The notes: a model not told the origin generated them from the letters alone. Shown: positions 1 to 9,766, counted from the stretch's first letter. The stretch is DNA of 64,000 nt from Sphingomonas sp. IC-11 (GCF_021043365.1 NZ_JAJNDU010000001.1:1-64000); one strand, 5' to 3'. Numbers and translations: made by a program.

Positions 1-30
1 TTCGTGTTTCCAAACGGACAAACTTGGTGA

Positions 31-107
<77 letters not shown>

Positions 108-1172
108 ACACCAACTCAATACGCCCCCCACACACGGCGTCGGCGGCACCGCAAACAACCGCAGATATGAGTCAGCGCGACACCGCTGACTACAAGCGCA
201 TCGTCCCGGCTAAGGTCCGACCGGGCGCCTTGAACGCGCGGCCCACCCGCTGTTCACTTCTGTTCACGGGAGGAGCGCCGACTGCGGTCCCCGACGCACT
301 CTCCCCAATGCGCGCGTTCGTACCGCCGACGTCACCAGCAAAATCAAGCCGGGCATTTGTCCATGAGCCGCCTGCGGCAGCTACCCAACACCGCAAAGAG
401 CACCTGGCGCGGTAGGGCGATGAGCATCGGTGCGCCCAATGATCGCCCCCGATACCTGCCTCTCACCAGCCCGGCGGAACACGGTTAGCTCTGAAGGGCG
501 ACAACCTTCCAACCCCCGCTCCCGCCTGACAGCCGCGCTGCTGACTCCAGCCGTCACATCGAGCCAGGATCGTAAAGCAGCTCCGGCGCTCATCTATACC
601 GAGGTTTGGAGTAGATGATCACCAACCTGGACGGGGGCCTATCGCAGCTTACGGCGCTCGTCTGCCGCCGGTGGAGAGACATCCGCACTGGTTCGGAGTC
701 GTCACAGCCGGTGCCGAAAGCCCCCGACGACTTCTCCCATGTAGACGCGGGCGTGCGGGTGTCATGTTAATCATCGCAGCGTGCTTGCCCCTTCGGCAGT
801 CTACCGCTGAACCTCAGACCGCGGCAGGCGGCATCCGGTGCTAGGCTCTGGTAGACCGGGTACTCGGAGGAGGAGCGTTCCGGCGCTTAGAGCCCCCAAA
901 CCCTCAAGTTCCGCGAATCTGAACCTTTGCAGCGGCGTTAAAGGTAGCTGCGTTCAGCTTGCGCGCCGCGGAGTCAGTCCAGCGGAGAAGTGCCGAGTCA
1001 TATCAGACGTTGCCGGATTGCCGCCCCGCTGGATCTCTCGCCCGATGCAAGGAATGGAGGCTTCTACGAGGCCGCGCCGGGGGATGCCTAGACCAGCGTC
1101 CTCAATCCATTGCTCATTCCGCCTGAGGGAGCCGCGATGGCTTATCGGTCGGGAGGGCCACCGCTTCCTCAA
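108..1172. other. About 1 kb without a convincing gene
   Basis: Only short Arg/Pro/Ser-rich reading frames exist here, on both strands. None has a good ribosome binding site, a recognisable domain or a plausible protein composition. I see no integrase, terminal repeat or second copy of the tRNA 3' end that would mark an integrated element. It may be decayed sequence or hold an RNA that I cannot recognise. Confidence 0.5.
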
Positions 1173-1580
1173 TCAGCGGTCTGAAGTTACCCGCTTCCAT
1201 TTGAGCCGGGTGACGTAGGTTTGGCCCGATCTCGATATCTCAGGCTCGGTGATCAGCTCGATTGTGTTGTTGTCCAGCGGCACGATCAGCCGGACGAAGC
1301 TGGTCCCCACCCGTGTGGGTTGGGAGGCGAAGAGGATATCGTGGATCACTCTGTCGCCCTCGCGCCGCCACGTGCCCGCATAAGAAAAGAATTGCGTGAA
1401 GCTATCCGCAATCGGATCACCGATAGCAGCCCAGGCGGGATCCATCAGGAACGCGGACATGCGCCCATCCGCGGCATATTGCAGTTGCCCCGCCGGGGGA
1501 TCACCGAAGGTCTTTCGTTCTTGGTCGCCCCGCTGGTTGACGCAGGAGACGAGCGTCCAGGTACCGAGAAGATCGGTCAT
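1173..1580 (-). CDS. Lipocalin-like domain protein
   Basis: A 135-residue protein that begins with the lipocalin-like signature LLGTWTLVSC and continues with GQLQYAADGRMSAFLMDP, the pattern of the small bacterial lipocalin-like family (Pfam lipocalin_5 type). No signal peptide is visible, so it is probably cytoplasmic. Members are predicted to form a beta-barrel that binds a small hydrophobic ligand, but functions are mostly unknown. It lies 68 bases downstream of the aldehyde dehydrogenase on the same strand and is probably its operon partner, which suggests a role in handling a hydrophobic substrate. The family is fairly secure; the role is inference. Confidence 0.75.
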   Translation of the reverse strand: MTDLLGTWTLVSCVNQRGDQERKTFGDPPAGQLQYAADGRMSAFLMDPAWAAIGDPIADSFTQFFSYAGTWRREGDRVIHDILFASQPTRVGTSFVRLIVPLDNNTIELITEPEISRSGQTYVTRLKWKRVTSDR

Positions 1581-1648
1581 GCTTTCCCCCGATATGCCGG
1601 GGAAGGGGCGAGTAACCGTCGTCCGCCCGCCCCCTCCTTAACCGCTGC

Positions 1649-3085
1649 TCAGGCCGCGACGGCTTCCTTGCGCTTTTTGCGCACGATCGTCTGGGCATTG
1701 GTATATTCCAAAAGGCCCTCGATCCCGCCTTCGACGCCGACGCCGGACTGCTTCATGCCGCCGAACGCCGCCATCGGCGACAGATGCTGCGTCTCGTTGA
1801 CCCACACGGTGCCGCTGGCGATGCGCTGCGCGATCTCGAACGCCTTGTCCTCATCATTGCCCCAGACCGAGCCGCCAAGGCCGTAGTCGGTCGCATTGGC
1901 GCGCGCGACGACATCATCCACGTCCTCGAACTTCAGGAGCGGCAGGACCGGGCCGAACTGCTCCTCCTGCACGATTCGCGCGTCCTCGGGCGGATTGTCG
2001 AGGATCGTCACGGGCACGAAGTAACCCGGCACGTCGGCCTTCTCGCCCCCCACCAGGAACTTGTAGCCCTTGTCCTTGGCGTCCTGGATCAGCTCCAGCA
2101 CGCGGGCATATTGCTGCTTGTTGTTGATCGGGCCGATCTGCGTGCCCTGTTCGGATCCGTCGCCGACCTTCACCGTCTTGGCGTAAGCAACCAGCGCATC
2201 GCGCAATTGATCGTAGATGTCCTTGTGGACGTACATCCGCTTGGTCGCGATGCAGATCTGGCCGTTGTTGCGGAACGCCGCCCAGAACAATTCCTCCGCG
2301 ACCTTCTCCACGTCCACATCGGGCATCACGATCGCCGCGTCATTGCCGCCCAGCTCCAGCGTTACGCGCTTCAGCGTCGGCGCGGCGGATTGCATCACGC
2401 GCTTGCCGGTCGCGGTCGATCCGGTGAAGCTGATCTTGTCGAAGCCCGGGTGGCTGGTCATCCAAGGCCCCAGATCGTCGCCGCCGGTGACGATATTGAG
2501 CACGCCCGGCGGCAGCAGCTGCGCCGCCAGCTCACCGAATTTCAGCGTCGACAGCGGGGTGAAGGGCGACGGCTTCAGCACCATCGTATTGCCCGCCAGC
2601 AGTGCCGGGCCGACCTTGAACATCGCCAGGATCATCGGGAAATTCCACGGCGCGATGGCGCCGACGACGCCCAGCGGCACGTGGCGCGTCTCGCTGTAGC
2701 GCTCCTCTGAATCCTCGTTGACGGTGACTGGGAGGTCGAGCTGCGAGGCGGCCATCAGCCAATATCCCGCGCCCATCACCTCGCCCTGCGATTCGGCGTG
2801 CGGCTTGCCCTGCTCCTTGGTGAGGAGGCGCATCAGCGGATCGGCATTCGCCATGATCGCCTGGCCCAGCGCGGCGAGCTTCGCCTTGCGCTCGGCGATC
2901 GGCGTCGCCGCCCAGCCGGGGTATGCCTTGCGCGCGGCGGCAATCGCCTTGTCCAGGTCCTCGCGCGTCGCGTCCGGCACGCTGGCGATCTTCTCTTCAT
3001 TCGCCGGATTAACCACATCGAGCGTCGCGGAGCCGGTTACCAGCTCGCCGCCGATCAGCATGCGATAATTACTGTCGAAGTTCAT
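1649..3085 (-). CDS. NAD(P)-dependent aldehyde dehydrogenase
   Basis: A 478-residue aldehyde dehydrogenase that oxidises an aldehyde to the carboxylic acid. The nucleotide-binding segment has the APWNFP motif, FTGSTATG is the coenzyme-site glycine motif, LELGGND near residue 244 holds the general-base Glu, and NNGQICIATKR near residue 278 holds the catalytic Cys. Length is normal for the family. I start it at the ATG at 3085 because GGGAGAGA precedes it; the frame extends 11 codons further upstream without a better ribosome site. It lies 43 bases downstream of the alcohol dehydrogenase, so the pair probably converts an alcohol to an acid via the aldehyde. The substrate cannot be read from the sequence. 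Confidence 0.93.
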   Translation of the reverse strand: MNFDSNYRMLIGGELVTGSATLDVVNPANEEKIASVPDATREDLDKAIAAARKAYPGWAATPIAERKAKLAALGQAIMANADPLMRLLTKEQGKPHAESQGEVMGAGYWLMAASQLDLPVTVNEDSEERYSETRHVPLGVVGAIAPWNFPMILAMFKVGPALLAGNTMVLKPSPFTPLSTLKFGELAAQLLPPGVLNIVTGGDDLGPWMTSHPGFDKISFTGSTATGKRVMQSAAPTLKRVTLELGGNDAAIVMPDVDVEKVAEELFWAAFRNNGQICIATKRMYVHKDIYDQLRDALVAYAKTVKVGDGSEQGTQIGPINNKQQYARVLELIQDAKDKGYKFLVGGEKADVPGYFVPVTILDNPPEDARIVQEEQFGPVLPLLKFEDVDDVVARANATDYGLGGSVWGNDEDKAFEIAQRIASGTVWVNETQHLSPMAAFGGMKQSGVGVEGGIEGLLEYTNAQTIVRKKRKEAVAA

Positions 3086-3128
3086 CGCGTCTCTCTCCCG
3101 ATTCTGTTTGCGCGTCACATAACAGAAG

Positions 3129-4238
3129 TTACGGGATCAACACCACTTTGATGCACTCTCCCCGTGCCTGCGCCGCAATGGCGTCGTTGATCTCGGCCAG
3201 GGGGAACGTCTGCACCAGCCGGTCGAACGGAAAGCGCCCGGCAGCATGATGCGCGATCAGCTCGGGGATGAAGTTCTGCTGATCGCTGTCGCCTTCGATG
3301 ATGCCATAGATGCGATGCCCCGGAGTCATCAACGCGCTGATGTTGACGGTGATCGACGCACCGGCTTCGCGCGGCACGCCGACCAGCCCGATCGCCCCAT
3401 GGCTGCCCAGCGCTGCCATGCCCGCCTCGATCACCGAAACATTGCCCGTGGTGTCGAAGGCGAAGTCCACACCTTCAGGAACGAGCGCTCGGATTGTTGC
3501 CGCCAGATCGCCCGCCGCGGGATCGATCACAGCGGTCGCGCCGAGTTCGCGGCCGACCGCCCGCCGAGTCTCGACCGGCTCCACCAAGATGATAGGCGCA
3601 CAGCCGCGGATCTTCGCCGCCATCACTGCCGCCAGCCCGACCGGCCCGCCACCGAACACCACCAGCGAGGTACGCGGCTGACAGTCAAAGGTGCGCATGA
3701 TCGCCCCGGCGCCGGTTTGAAAGCCGCAGGCGAGCGTGCCCAGCATTTCGAGCGGCGCCGCGTTTCCCTCAACCCTCACCAGATTGCGTGCGCGGGTAAT
3801 CGCATAAGTGGCAAAGGTGGATTGTCCGAAGAAGTGCGAGGCGACCGGCGCGTCGCCATTGGCATAAGCGCGCGATCCGTCCGTCACGCGCATCCCGGCA
3901 TAATTGAGCGGCACGAAGCTGCGGCAATAGCTCGGCAGACCCTCGTCGCAGCGCGGGCAGGCGCCACAGCTGGAAAAGCCGACGATCACTTTGTCGCCGA
4001 CGGAAAAGCCTTCCACACCCTCGCCAATCGCGTCGATCACCCCGGCGCCCTCGTGGCCGAACACGGCGGGGAATGGGTAAGTTGCGATCTGATCACGAAA
4101 GACAAGGTCGGTATGGCACAGCCCGACGCCCGCGACCCTGACACGTACTTCGCCGGCCTGCGGCTCCTGCACCGTCAGTTCCTCCAGCACGAAATCGGAA
4201 TGGGGCCCGTGCGCAACGGCGGCGGTGCAGGTCGTCAT
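3129..4238 (-). CDS. Zinc-dependent alcohol dehydrogenase, aryl-alcohol dehydrogenase type
   Basis: A 369-residue medium-chain dehydrogenase/reductase. GLCHTD near the N-terminus carries the catalytic-zinc Cys, GHEGAGVIDAIG carries the catalytic His-Glu pair, and CGACPRCDEGLPSYC supplies four Cys for the structural zinc. VVFGGGPVGLAAV is the Rossmann NAD loop. The C-terminal pattern with IIEGDSDQQNFIPELI resembles benzyl-alcohol and terpene-alcohol dehydrogenases (XylB-like), so an aromatic or allylic alcohol is a reasonable guess. The start at 4238 follows GGGGAGAGACAAGG. It heads the minus-strand set with the aldehyde dehydrogenase and lipocalin and is divergent from the acyl-CoA synthetase across about 225 bases. 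Confidence 0.9.
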   Translation of the reverse strand: MTTCTAAVAHGPHSDFVLEELTVQEPQAGEVRVRVAGVGLCHTDLVFRDQIATYPFPAVFGHEGAGVIDAIGEGVEGFSVGDKVIVGFSSCGACPRCDEGLPSYCRSFVPLNYAGMRVTDGSRAYANGDAPVASHFFGQSTFATYAITRARNLVRVEGNAAPLEMLGTLACGFQTGAGAIMRTFDCQPRTSLVVFGGGPVGLAAVMAAKIRGCAPIILVEPVETRRAVGRELGATAVIDPAAGDLAATIRALVPEGVDFAFDTTGNVSVIEAGMAALGSHGAIGLVGVPREAGASITVNISALMTPGHRIYGIIEGDSDQQNFIPELIAHHAAGRFPFDRLVQTFPLAEINDAIAAQARGECIKVVLIP

Positions 4239-4463
4239 CCTTGTCTCTCCCCAGCTTTCTCTGTGGTGGAGCCTAAGAGCGCCTCGCGCGAAGTTCAAAC
4301 GGTCGCATCATTGCAACGACCGCCTGATACCGCCGCGATGGCCGATCGCTTGTAAGCCTCTGGAGCGGAAAGTGCCGGCTATCGCGGCTCCAGAATTTAT
4401 AACATGATCCGTTTCCACGAAGCCGGCGCCCGCGTGTCGACCGGCAGGAGGAGAGGGCAGACC

Positions 4464-6023
4464 ATGCTGGTAGGAGATATCCCTGCCATCGCCGCGCATC
4501 ATGCACCCGATGTCGTGGCGGTGCAGTTCCAGGATCGTGCCGTGACCTACGCCGAGCTGCGCGACAGCTGCTGGCGGTTATCCAATGCGCTGCTCCGGAT
4601 TGCGGCACCGGGAGATCGGGTGGCGATCCTGGCTGAGAACTGCCCGGAATATGCTTTGTGCTATTACGGCGTGCCCGGCGCAGGCATGGCGCTCACCTTC
4701 CTCAATTATCGGCTGAGCCCGGCGGAGCTTGCGTATATCATCGGCAATGCCGAGCCGACGGTGCTGATCGTGGAGGACAAGTTCGTCGCCGCGATCGAGG
4801 CGATCCGCGACCGGATCGACGTGCGTACCATCATCACAATCGGCGTGCCCTCCGCCGGCATGCTGAGTTTCGACACTTTGTTGGCCTCGGGCGAGCCGGT
4901 GCCGCCGGACGTGACAGTTGCGGACGACGACCTTGCCTGGCTGCTGTACACTTCAGGCACGACCGGGCTGCCGAAGGGCGCGATGCTGAGCCACCGCAAC
5001 GTGATTGGCGCAGTGATGAATTCGCTCGTCAGCTGGGATCGCGACGATGGCGAGGTGAAGCAGCCCGTCTACATGCTCACCTTTCCGATGTATCACGTCG
5101 CCGGCTATGCACTGCTGATCCAGCATCTGCGGGCGCAAGCTGTCGTGCTGATGCAGAATTTCGATCCGGAAATCCTGTTCGCGACAATCGAGCGCCATGG
5201 CGTAACGGCGACCTCGGCCGCACCGACGATGATCGCCATGCTGCTCGATCATCCGGCCATGGAGCGCTACGATCTCTCCTCACTGCGCAACATGGGATAT
5301 GGTGCCTCTGCCATGCCCGCGGCGGTGCTGCGGCGCGCTCGGGAGCGGTGGCCGAATGTGCGCTTCGCGACAGGTTTCGGCATGACCGAGCTTGCCGGTA
5401 ACGTGATGGTACTGACCGCGGAGGAGCATGACCGCGCGCTGGACGAGGGGCTGCTTATCCTCAACTCTGTGGGGCGGCAGATGCTGCTGTCGCAGGTGCG
5501 CGTAGTGACTGAGGATGGCCGCGACGCAGCGCCGGGGACGGAGGGCGAGATCCTGGTGCGCGGCGATCAGGTGCTGTCAGGCTATTGGCGCAATCCCGAG
5601 GCGACGGCCAAATCCTTCACCGGTCCATGGTTTCACACCGGCGATGTCGGCCGCTGGAACGAGGATGGCTATCTGTGGATCGTTGATCGCAAGAAGGACA
5701 TGATCGTTTCCGGCGGGGAGAACATCTATCCGCGGGAGGTGGAGGAAGTGCTCTACCGCCACCGGGCGATCCGCGAGGCGGCGGTGATCGGCGCAGAGGA
5801 TCCGACGTGGGGCGAGCAAGTGGTGGCGATCGTCTCCTGCCGGTTGGGCGAAACGACCACCGCGACGGAGCTCATCAGCTTCTGCCGCGAGCATATCGCC
5901 AGTTACAAGAAACCGCGCGCGGTAGTGTTCGTCGAGGAACTGCCGAAGAACGCCTCGGGCAAGGTGCTGAAACGCGAACTGCGCGAGCGGCTGGCCGCCG
6001 GCGTGCTGGTGCTGGAACGATAG
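4464..6023 (+). CDS. AMP-forming acyl-CoA synthetase (fatty or aryl acid-CoA ligase)
   Basis: A 519-residue member of the ANL adenylate-forming family that activates a carboxylic acid to its CoA thioester. It has the P-loop-like motif LLYTSGTTGLPKGAMLSH, the A5 motif GFGMTELAG, the hinge region FHTGDVGRWNEDGY followed by DRKKDMIVSGGENIYP, and the C-terminal catalytic Lys in LPKNASGKVLKREL. The start at 4464 has AGGAGGAGAGGG upstream and removes a 20-codon non-conserved extension. It is divergent from the alcohol/aldehyde dehydrogenase pair, so the natural reading is alcohol to aldehyde to acid to acyl-CoA. Substrate chain type is unknown. Confidence 0.92.
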   Translation: MLVGDIPAIAAHHAPDVVAVQFQDRAVTYAELRDSCWRLSNALLRIAAPGDRVAILAENCPEYALCYYGVPGAGMALTFLNYRLSPAELAYIIGNAEPTVLIVEDKFVAAIEAIRDRIDVRTIITIGVPSAGMLSFDTLLASGEPVPPDVTVADDDLAWLLYTSGTTGLPKGAMLSHRNVIGAVMNSLVSWDRDDGEVKQPVYMLTFPMYHVAGYALLIQHLRAQAVVLMQNFDPEILFATIERHGVTATSAAPTMIAMLLDHPAMERYDLSSLRNMGYGASAMPAAVLRRARERWPNVRFATGFGMTELAGNVMVLTAEEHDRALDEGLLILNSVGRQMLLSQVRVVTEDGRDAAPGTEGEILVRGDQVLSGYWRNPEATAKSFTGPWFHTGDVGRWNEDGYLWIVDRKKDMIVSGGENIYPREVEEVLYRHRAIREAAVIGAEDPTWGEQVVAIVSCRLGETTTATELISFCREHIASYKKPRAVVFVEELPKNASGKVLKRELRERLAAGVLVLER

Positions 6024-6032
6024 GTCCGGGCC

Positions 6033-6063
6033 GGGCGGAGCACCGCCGAGCGGCGCCCCGCCC
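6033..6063. terminator. Possible weak terminator between convergent genes
   Basis: GGGCGG and CCGCCC can pair around a loop that itself contains a small CCGC/GCGG hairpin. It lies in the 48 bases between the ends of the acyl-CoA synthetase and the SMP-30 gene. There is no T-run, so the assignment is weak. Confidence 0.3.
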
Positions 6064-6071
6064 GTGCGATC

Positions 6072-6989
6072 TCAGGCGTTATAGGCGAGCTTCAGGCCCG
6101 GTCGCGGCCAGCGCGCCTTGTACAGCTTACCCGTGCCCGAACAGGTGATCCAGGCCGTGCGCATGTCATCTCCGCCGAAGCAGATGTTGGTGGTGATCGG
6201 ATCGGGGAAGGCGAAATGCTCCGATGAACCATCGGTCGGATCGAATGCGGTGATGCCGCCGTTCACGATCGTCGCGACGCAGATATGCCCGTCCGCCTCC
6301 ACCGCGAGGCTGTCGAACAGCTGATAGCCGGGCAGCGGACCGTACACCTTGCCCGCCACCCACATGTCCTGGGGTGTCGCGAGCTGGCCCGGCCCAGCGA
6401 TCTCGAACGCCCAGAGGCGGCCGGTTGTGGTCTCGGCGACATAGACGGTCCTGCCGTTGGGCGAGAGGCCGACGCCGTTGGGTGTCACCATGCCCTCACG
6501 CACCCGCACGATGTGTGAGCCATCAGGCCTGGCGTAGAGCAAGTGGCCGACCTGCGTGACGTCGCCATTCCCCTTGCCGAGATCGGTGAACCAGAAGCCA
6601 CCCTCGCGATCAAAGACGATGTCGTTCGGGCCGCGCAGCGGCCGGCCGTCGCACTCGGTGTACAGCGTGGTCACCTCGCGGGTCGCAAGGTCGATGCGCT
6701 GGATCGAACCGGTTTTGTAATCGGCCGGCGTTCCGTGCGGCGCGAGCATGCCATCCTCGCGCTCGATCCACTCGAAGCCGCCGTTGTTACAGACATAGAC
6801 CGCACTGTCCGGGCCGATTGCAGCGCCGTTCGGGCCGCCGCCGAGTTCAGCGATCACCTCGCTCGTGCCATCCGGCCGCACCCGTGTGAGCGTCTGCCGC
6901 TTGATCTCGACCAGGATGATCGAGCCGTCGGCCATGGCGATCGGACCTTCGGGAAACAGCAGGCCATCCGCTACCAGTTCGATCTCCAT
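6072..6989 (-). CDS. SMP-30/gluconolactonase/LRE family protein
   Basis: A 305-residue six-bladed beta-propeller of the SMP-30/gluconolaconase family, which hydrolyses lactones using a divalent metal. The N-terminal FPEGPIAMADG holds the first metal-binding Glu, RGPNDIVFDREGGFWFTDLG holds the central Asn and Asp, and TPNGVGLSPNGRTVYVAETT and LFDSLAVEADGHICVATI carry the remaining blade motifs including the Asn and Asp ligands. The start at 6989 has CCGGAGGAGAGGAAGA before it; a 16-codon upstream extension has no support. It is convergent with the acyl-CoA synthetase. The substrate is unknown; sugar lactones are the usual choice, but the neighbours fit an aromatic or cyclic-ketone pathway equally well. 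Confidence 0.88.
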   Translation of the reverse strand: MEIELVADGLLFPEGPIAMADGSIILVEIKRQTLTRVRPDGTSEVIAELGGGPNGAAIGPDSAVYVCNNGGFEWIEREDGMLAPHGTPADYKTGSIQRIDLATREVTTLYTECDGRPLRGPNDIVFDREGGFWFTDLGKGNGDVTQVGHLLYARPDGSHIVRVREGMVTPNGVGLSPNGRTVYVAETTTGRLWAFEIAGPGQLATPQDMWVAGKVYGPLPGYQLFDSLAVEADGHICVATIVNGGITAFDPTDGSSEHFAFPDPITTNICFGGDDMRTAWITCSGTGKLYKARWPRPGLKLAYNA

Positions 6990-7240
6990 TCTTCCTCTCC
7001 TCCGGCACGCGCCTTCGTTCGAGACGCTGTTGATCATGGGCGTTAATCAGTGCCCCACCTGCACGGCGCGGGATCATGCCCCGATCAGGCGTCAGTGCCA
7101 AATGCTACAGCCGCTCGCGGGGCAATGCGGCAGCGACGCAGAAGGTGTAGCCTGTTTTTGAATGTGGCCGGCGATCTCATTGAGGTTGCGGGAGCCAGGC
7201 GGGCAGCGTTCCGCCCGTGTCCACGGCCCCCACTTTCGAC

Positions 7241-8881
7241 TCAGCCGGCGTAGCGCGCTTCCAGCAAATCGAGCTCGCGGATCAGCTTGCGCGCGGTGTC
7301 CGTGCCCACTTCCCGCCGGCGCCGCATCCCATAGATCGCGGTCCGCTCCGCCTTCAGCGCCGCGAGTCTCAGTTCGCGGCCAATGCTGTGAAGCTCGCGG
7401 CGCTCCTCGATGGTCGCAGCGTTGCTCTCCAGGCGATCGATGCGCTGGCGATAGAGATCCATCACGTCAGCGGCCATGGAGACATAGATGTCGGCGTCCC
7501 GGCGACCGCTTCCCATCCGATGTTCCAGCTCACCGATGGCAACGATTGCCGCCTGGGCGGCTGCAATCCGCGCACGATCCTCTGCGTCTCCTGCCTCGGC
7601 TTCGGCGGGCATGTTCAAGTCTCGGAGAAGCCAGGGCAAGCCGATGCTGGCGATCACCAGCGACACGATGATCACGCCCATGGCGAGCAGAATAGCCAGA
7701 TCGCGGGCCGGGAACGGTTCGCCGCTCGCCATCGCAAGCGGCAAGGTCAGCACACCGGCCAGGGTGATGGCACCGCGTACCCCCGCGAACGACATGGCCG
7801 CGACGATCTTCCAGTCCGGCCGGATCTTCTCGCCCCGACGGCGCAGGGTCAGGCGGAAAGACACCCACACCCAGGCGAAGCGCAGCGCGGCAAGGCCGAG
7901 ATTGATCGCCAGCACATAGATCAGCAGCCAGCCGGGCCCATGGTGCCCGGTCAATTGCACGGTTTCCGTCGCGCTCATCAGGATGACCGGCAGTTGCTCG
8001 CCTAGCAGCACAAAGATCGTGCCGTTTGCGGCAAACTGGATCACGTCCCACACCGTGCTGCGGCGGATGCGTGTGGTGGCCAGCGCATGGCCGCGTCCTT
8101 CCACCCAGCCCATGGTGAGGCCGGCGGACACAGCGGCGAGAATGCCGGAGCAGTGGAAATGCTCGGCCAACAGATAGGCGCCGAACGGGATCAGCAGGCT
8201 GATGAGGATCTGCGACGCGCTTTCCTCGCCCAGCTTGTCACTGACCCATTCCTTGATCCGCGCCACGGCCCAGGTCACGCCAACGCCGATCGCCAGTCCG
8301 CCGAACGCGAGCCAAAGGAAGTTGAGCGATGCGTCACCCAGCGAGAACGTGCCCGTGAGCGCCGCGGCAATGGCGAAGCGGAGGCACACCAGCCCCGATG
8401 CGTCGTTCAGGAGCGACTCGCCTTCCAGGATGTGCATCATCCGCTTGGGGATGGGCACCCGCTGCGCAATCGCGGAAACCGCAATGGGGTCGGTTGGTGA
8501 CACCACTGCGGCAAGCGCGAACGCCACTGGCAGCGGCATGGCCGGGATCATCCAGTGGATGAAGAAGCCCATGCCCACGACGGTGAGCAGCACCAGGCCC
8601 AGCGCCAGCTCGACGATGGTGGCGGCATCCTTGAACAGCTCCTCGCGCGGGATGCGCCAGCCGTCCAGGAACAGCAACGGCGGAAGGAAGAGGAGGAAGA
8701 AGATTTCGGGGTTCAGCGTTACTCGCCAATCCGCGGCGAGGCCGATCAGGGCGCCCAGTGCGATTTGCACCAATGGTCGTGGCACGTTGAGCGGAAGGAG
8801 GCGCGATAGAACCCCGCTGAGCACCACGGCAAGCAGCAGGAAGAGAATGATCGTAATGGTTTCCAGTGTTCCGCCTTTCAC
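7241..8881 (-). CDS. Na+/H+ antiporter of the CPA1 (NhaP/YjcE) family
   Basis: A 546-residue inner-membrane cation/proton antiporter. About twelve hydrophobic segments cover residues 8 to 410, with the CPA1 signatures FLPPLLFLDGW, SPTDPIAV (ion-binding Asp) and EGESLLNDASGL. A charged cytoplasmic tail of about 130 residues follows, rich in ERR and RRR clusters. It exchanges Na+ or K+ for protons in pH and salt homeostasis. The GTG at 8881 has no ribosome site; AAAGGCGG inside the reading frame is well placed for an unusual CTG start at 8866, which would give an N-terminus of (M)ETITIILF. The gene is monocistronic. Confidence 0.92.
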   Translation of the reverse strand: MKGGTLETITIILFLLLAVVLSGVLSRLLPLNVPRPLVQIALGALIGLAADWRVTLNPEIFFLLFLPPLLFLDGWRIPREELFKDAATIVELALGLVLLTVVGMGFFIHWMIPAMPLPVAFALAAVVSPTDPIAVSAIAQRVPIPKRMMHILEGESLLNDASGLVCLRFAIAAALTGTFSLGDASLNFLWLAFGGLAIGVGVTWAVARIKEWVSDKLGEESASQILISLLIPFGAYLLAEHFHCSGILAAVSAGLTMGWVEGRGHALATTRIRRSTVWDVIQFAANGTIFVLLGEQLPVILMSATETVQLTGHHGPGWLLIYVLAINLGLAALRFAWVWVSFRLTLRRRGEKIRPDWKIVAAMSFAGVRGAITLAGVLTLPLAMASGEPFPARDLAILLAMGVIIVSLVIASIGLPWLLRDLNMPAEAEAGDAEDRARIAAAQAAIVAIGELEHRMGSGRRDADIYVSMAADVMDLYRQRIDRLESNAATIEERRELHSIGRELRLAALKAERTAIYGMRRRREVGTDTARKLIRELDLLEARYAG

Positions 8882-9038
8882 GTGTCGGGACGTGGGCGGA
8901 CACCTAGCCAGCTTGGCGGGTGGTGAGTACCCTCTTGGTCAGTTCCCGCTGTCTTTTGGAGCCGCGGAGCAGAGGACCGGGTGGCGGTGGAAGCTCTTCT
9001 CTAGGGATCACGGGCGATCGTTCAATCGCCTCGCGTGA

Positions 9039-9323
9039 TCAGGCGCTTGCCGAGCCGGCGGTGATGGTGGTGATTTTCGGCGCGGGCGCGCAGCCGCATC
9101 GCTGGACGTCGTGCATCAACATCTCTCCGGTTGCGACCACGGCGAACGTACGAGCATCGACATATCGTACCGGCTCGCCATCCGGCAATGCGGCCCAGCT
9201 TGCGCCGCGGTACAGGCTGGTCCCTCCCTCGCCCTGGGTGGTGAACACGTGGCAATGCTCGATCACGTACAAGGGTGTGCCATCGTCCCCGGTGCAGCGA
9301 TGCCGAGCCAGTTCCTCGATCAT
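9039..9323 (-). CDS. Hypothetical small protein
   Basis: A possible 94-residue protein of normal composition. It has no family I recognise. It contains four Cys (CTGDD, EHCHVF, RCGC) and the stretch VRYVDARTFAVVATGEML, which looks like genuine beta-strand-rich protein rather than an antisense shadow. The ribosome site before 9323 is poor, so the start may be wrong or the gene may be a remnant. It stands alone between the antiporter and the molybdenum hydroxylase operon. Confidence 0.45.
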   Translation of the reverse strand: MIEELARHRCTGDDGTPLYVIEHCHVFTTQGEGGTSLYRGASWAALPDGEPVRYVDARTFAVVATGEMLMHDVQRCGCAPAPKITTITAGSASA

Positions 9324-9766
9324 CGGGCCATGCTTTCGACGGTGCGTACAGATCGCGCACGCTGAGGTGGTTGTCCGCTCGAGGGACGGAGATGTTGTTC
9401 CATTGTACGGCTGCCACTTGTTCGAGGTCGGCTCGCTCAGACGGCGCGCCGAAAGACCGGATCCTGTTACCCCCGAGCTCGACCGGCCATGCCGGACGAG
9501 CCGGGGCTACTGGCGCGCGGCCAGTTGCCCCCCGTGGTGGCGAAAACGCGGATAGGTCGCGGGTGCGAACATGCGTCAAAACTGATCGCGCAGGGGCGTC
9601 AAGTCAAGCAAGCCCCGCCCGGGCTATGGGAATGGCGGCACGCAAATCGCCTGAAATCACGATCGTTTAGGGTCCGCAGAGCACTTTCAAGGAAATTACG
9701 CGGGGTGCCGAACCAGTTGCGCTCAGCAACGTTTATGTCCCTTACGCGCCAGGCAGGGAAGCGCTG
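9324..9766. other. Intergenic region upstream of the molybdenum hydroxylase operon
   Basis: No supported gene in about 440 bases. CTGGC-GCGCG-GCCAG at 9510-9524 is a short perfect inverted repeat that could be an operator. The ribosome site for the next gene, AGGGAAG, lies at the end of this region. No clear -35/-10 pair could be assigned. Confidence 0.4.
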
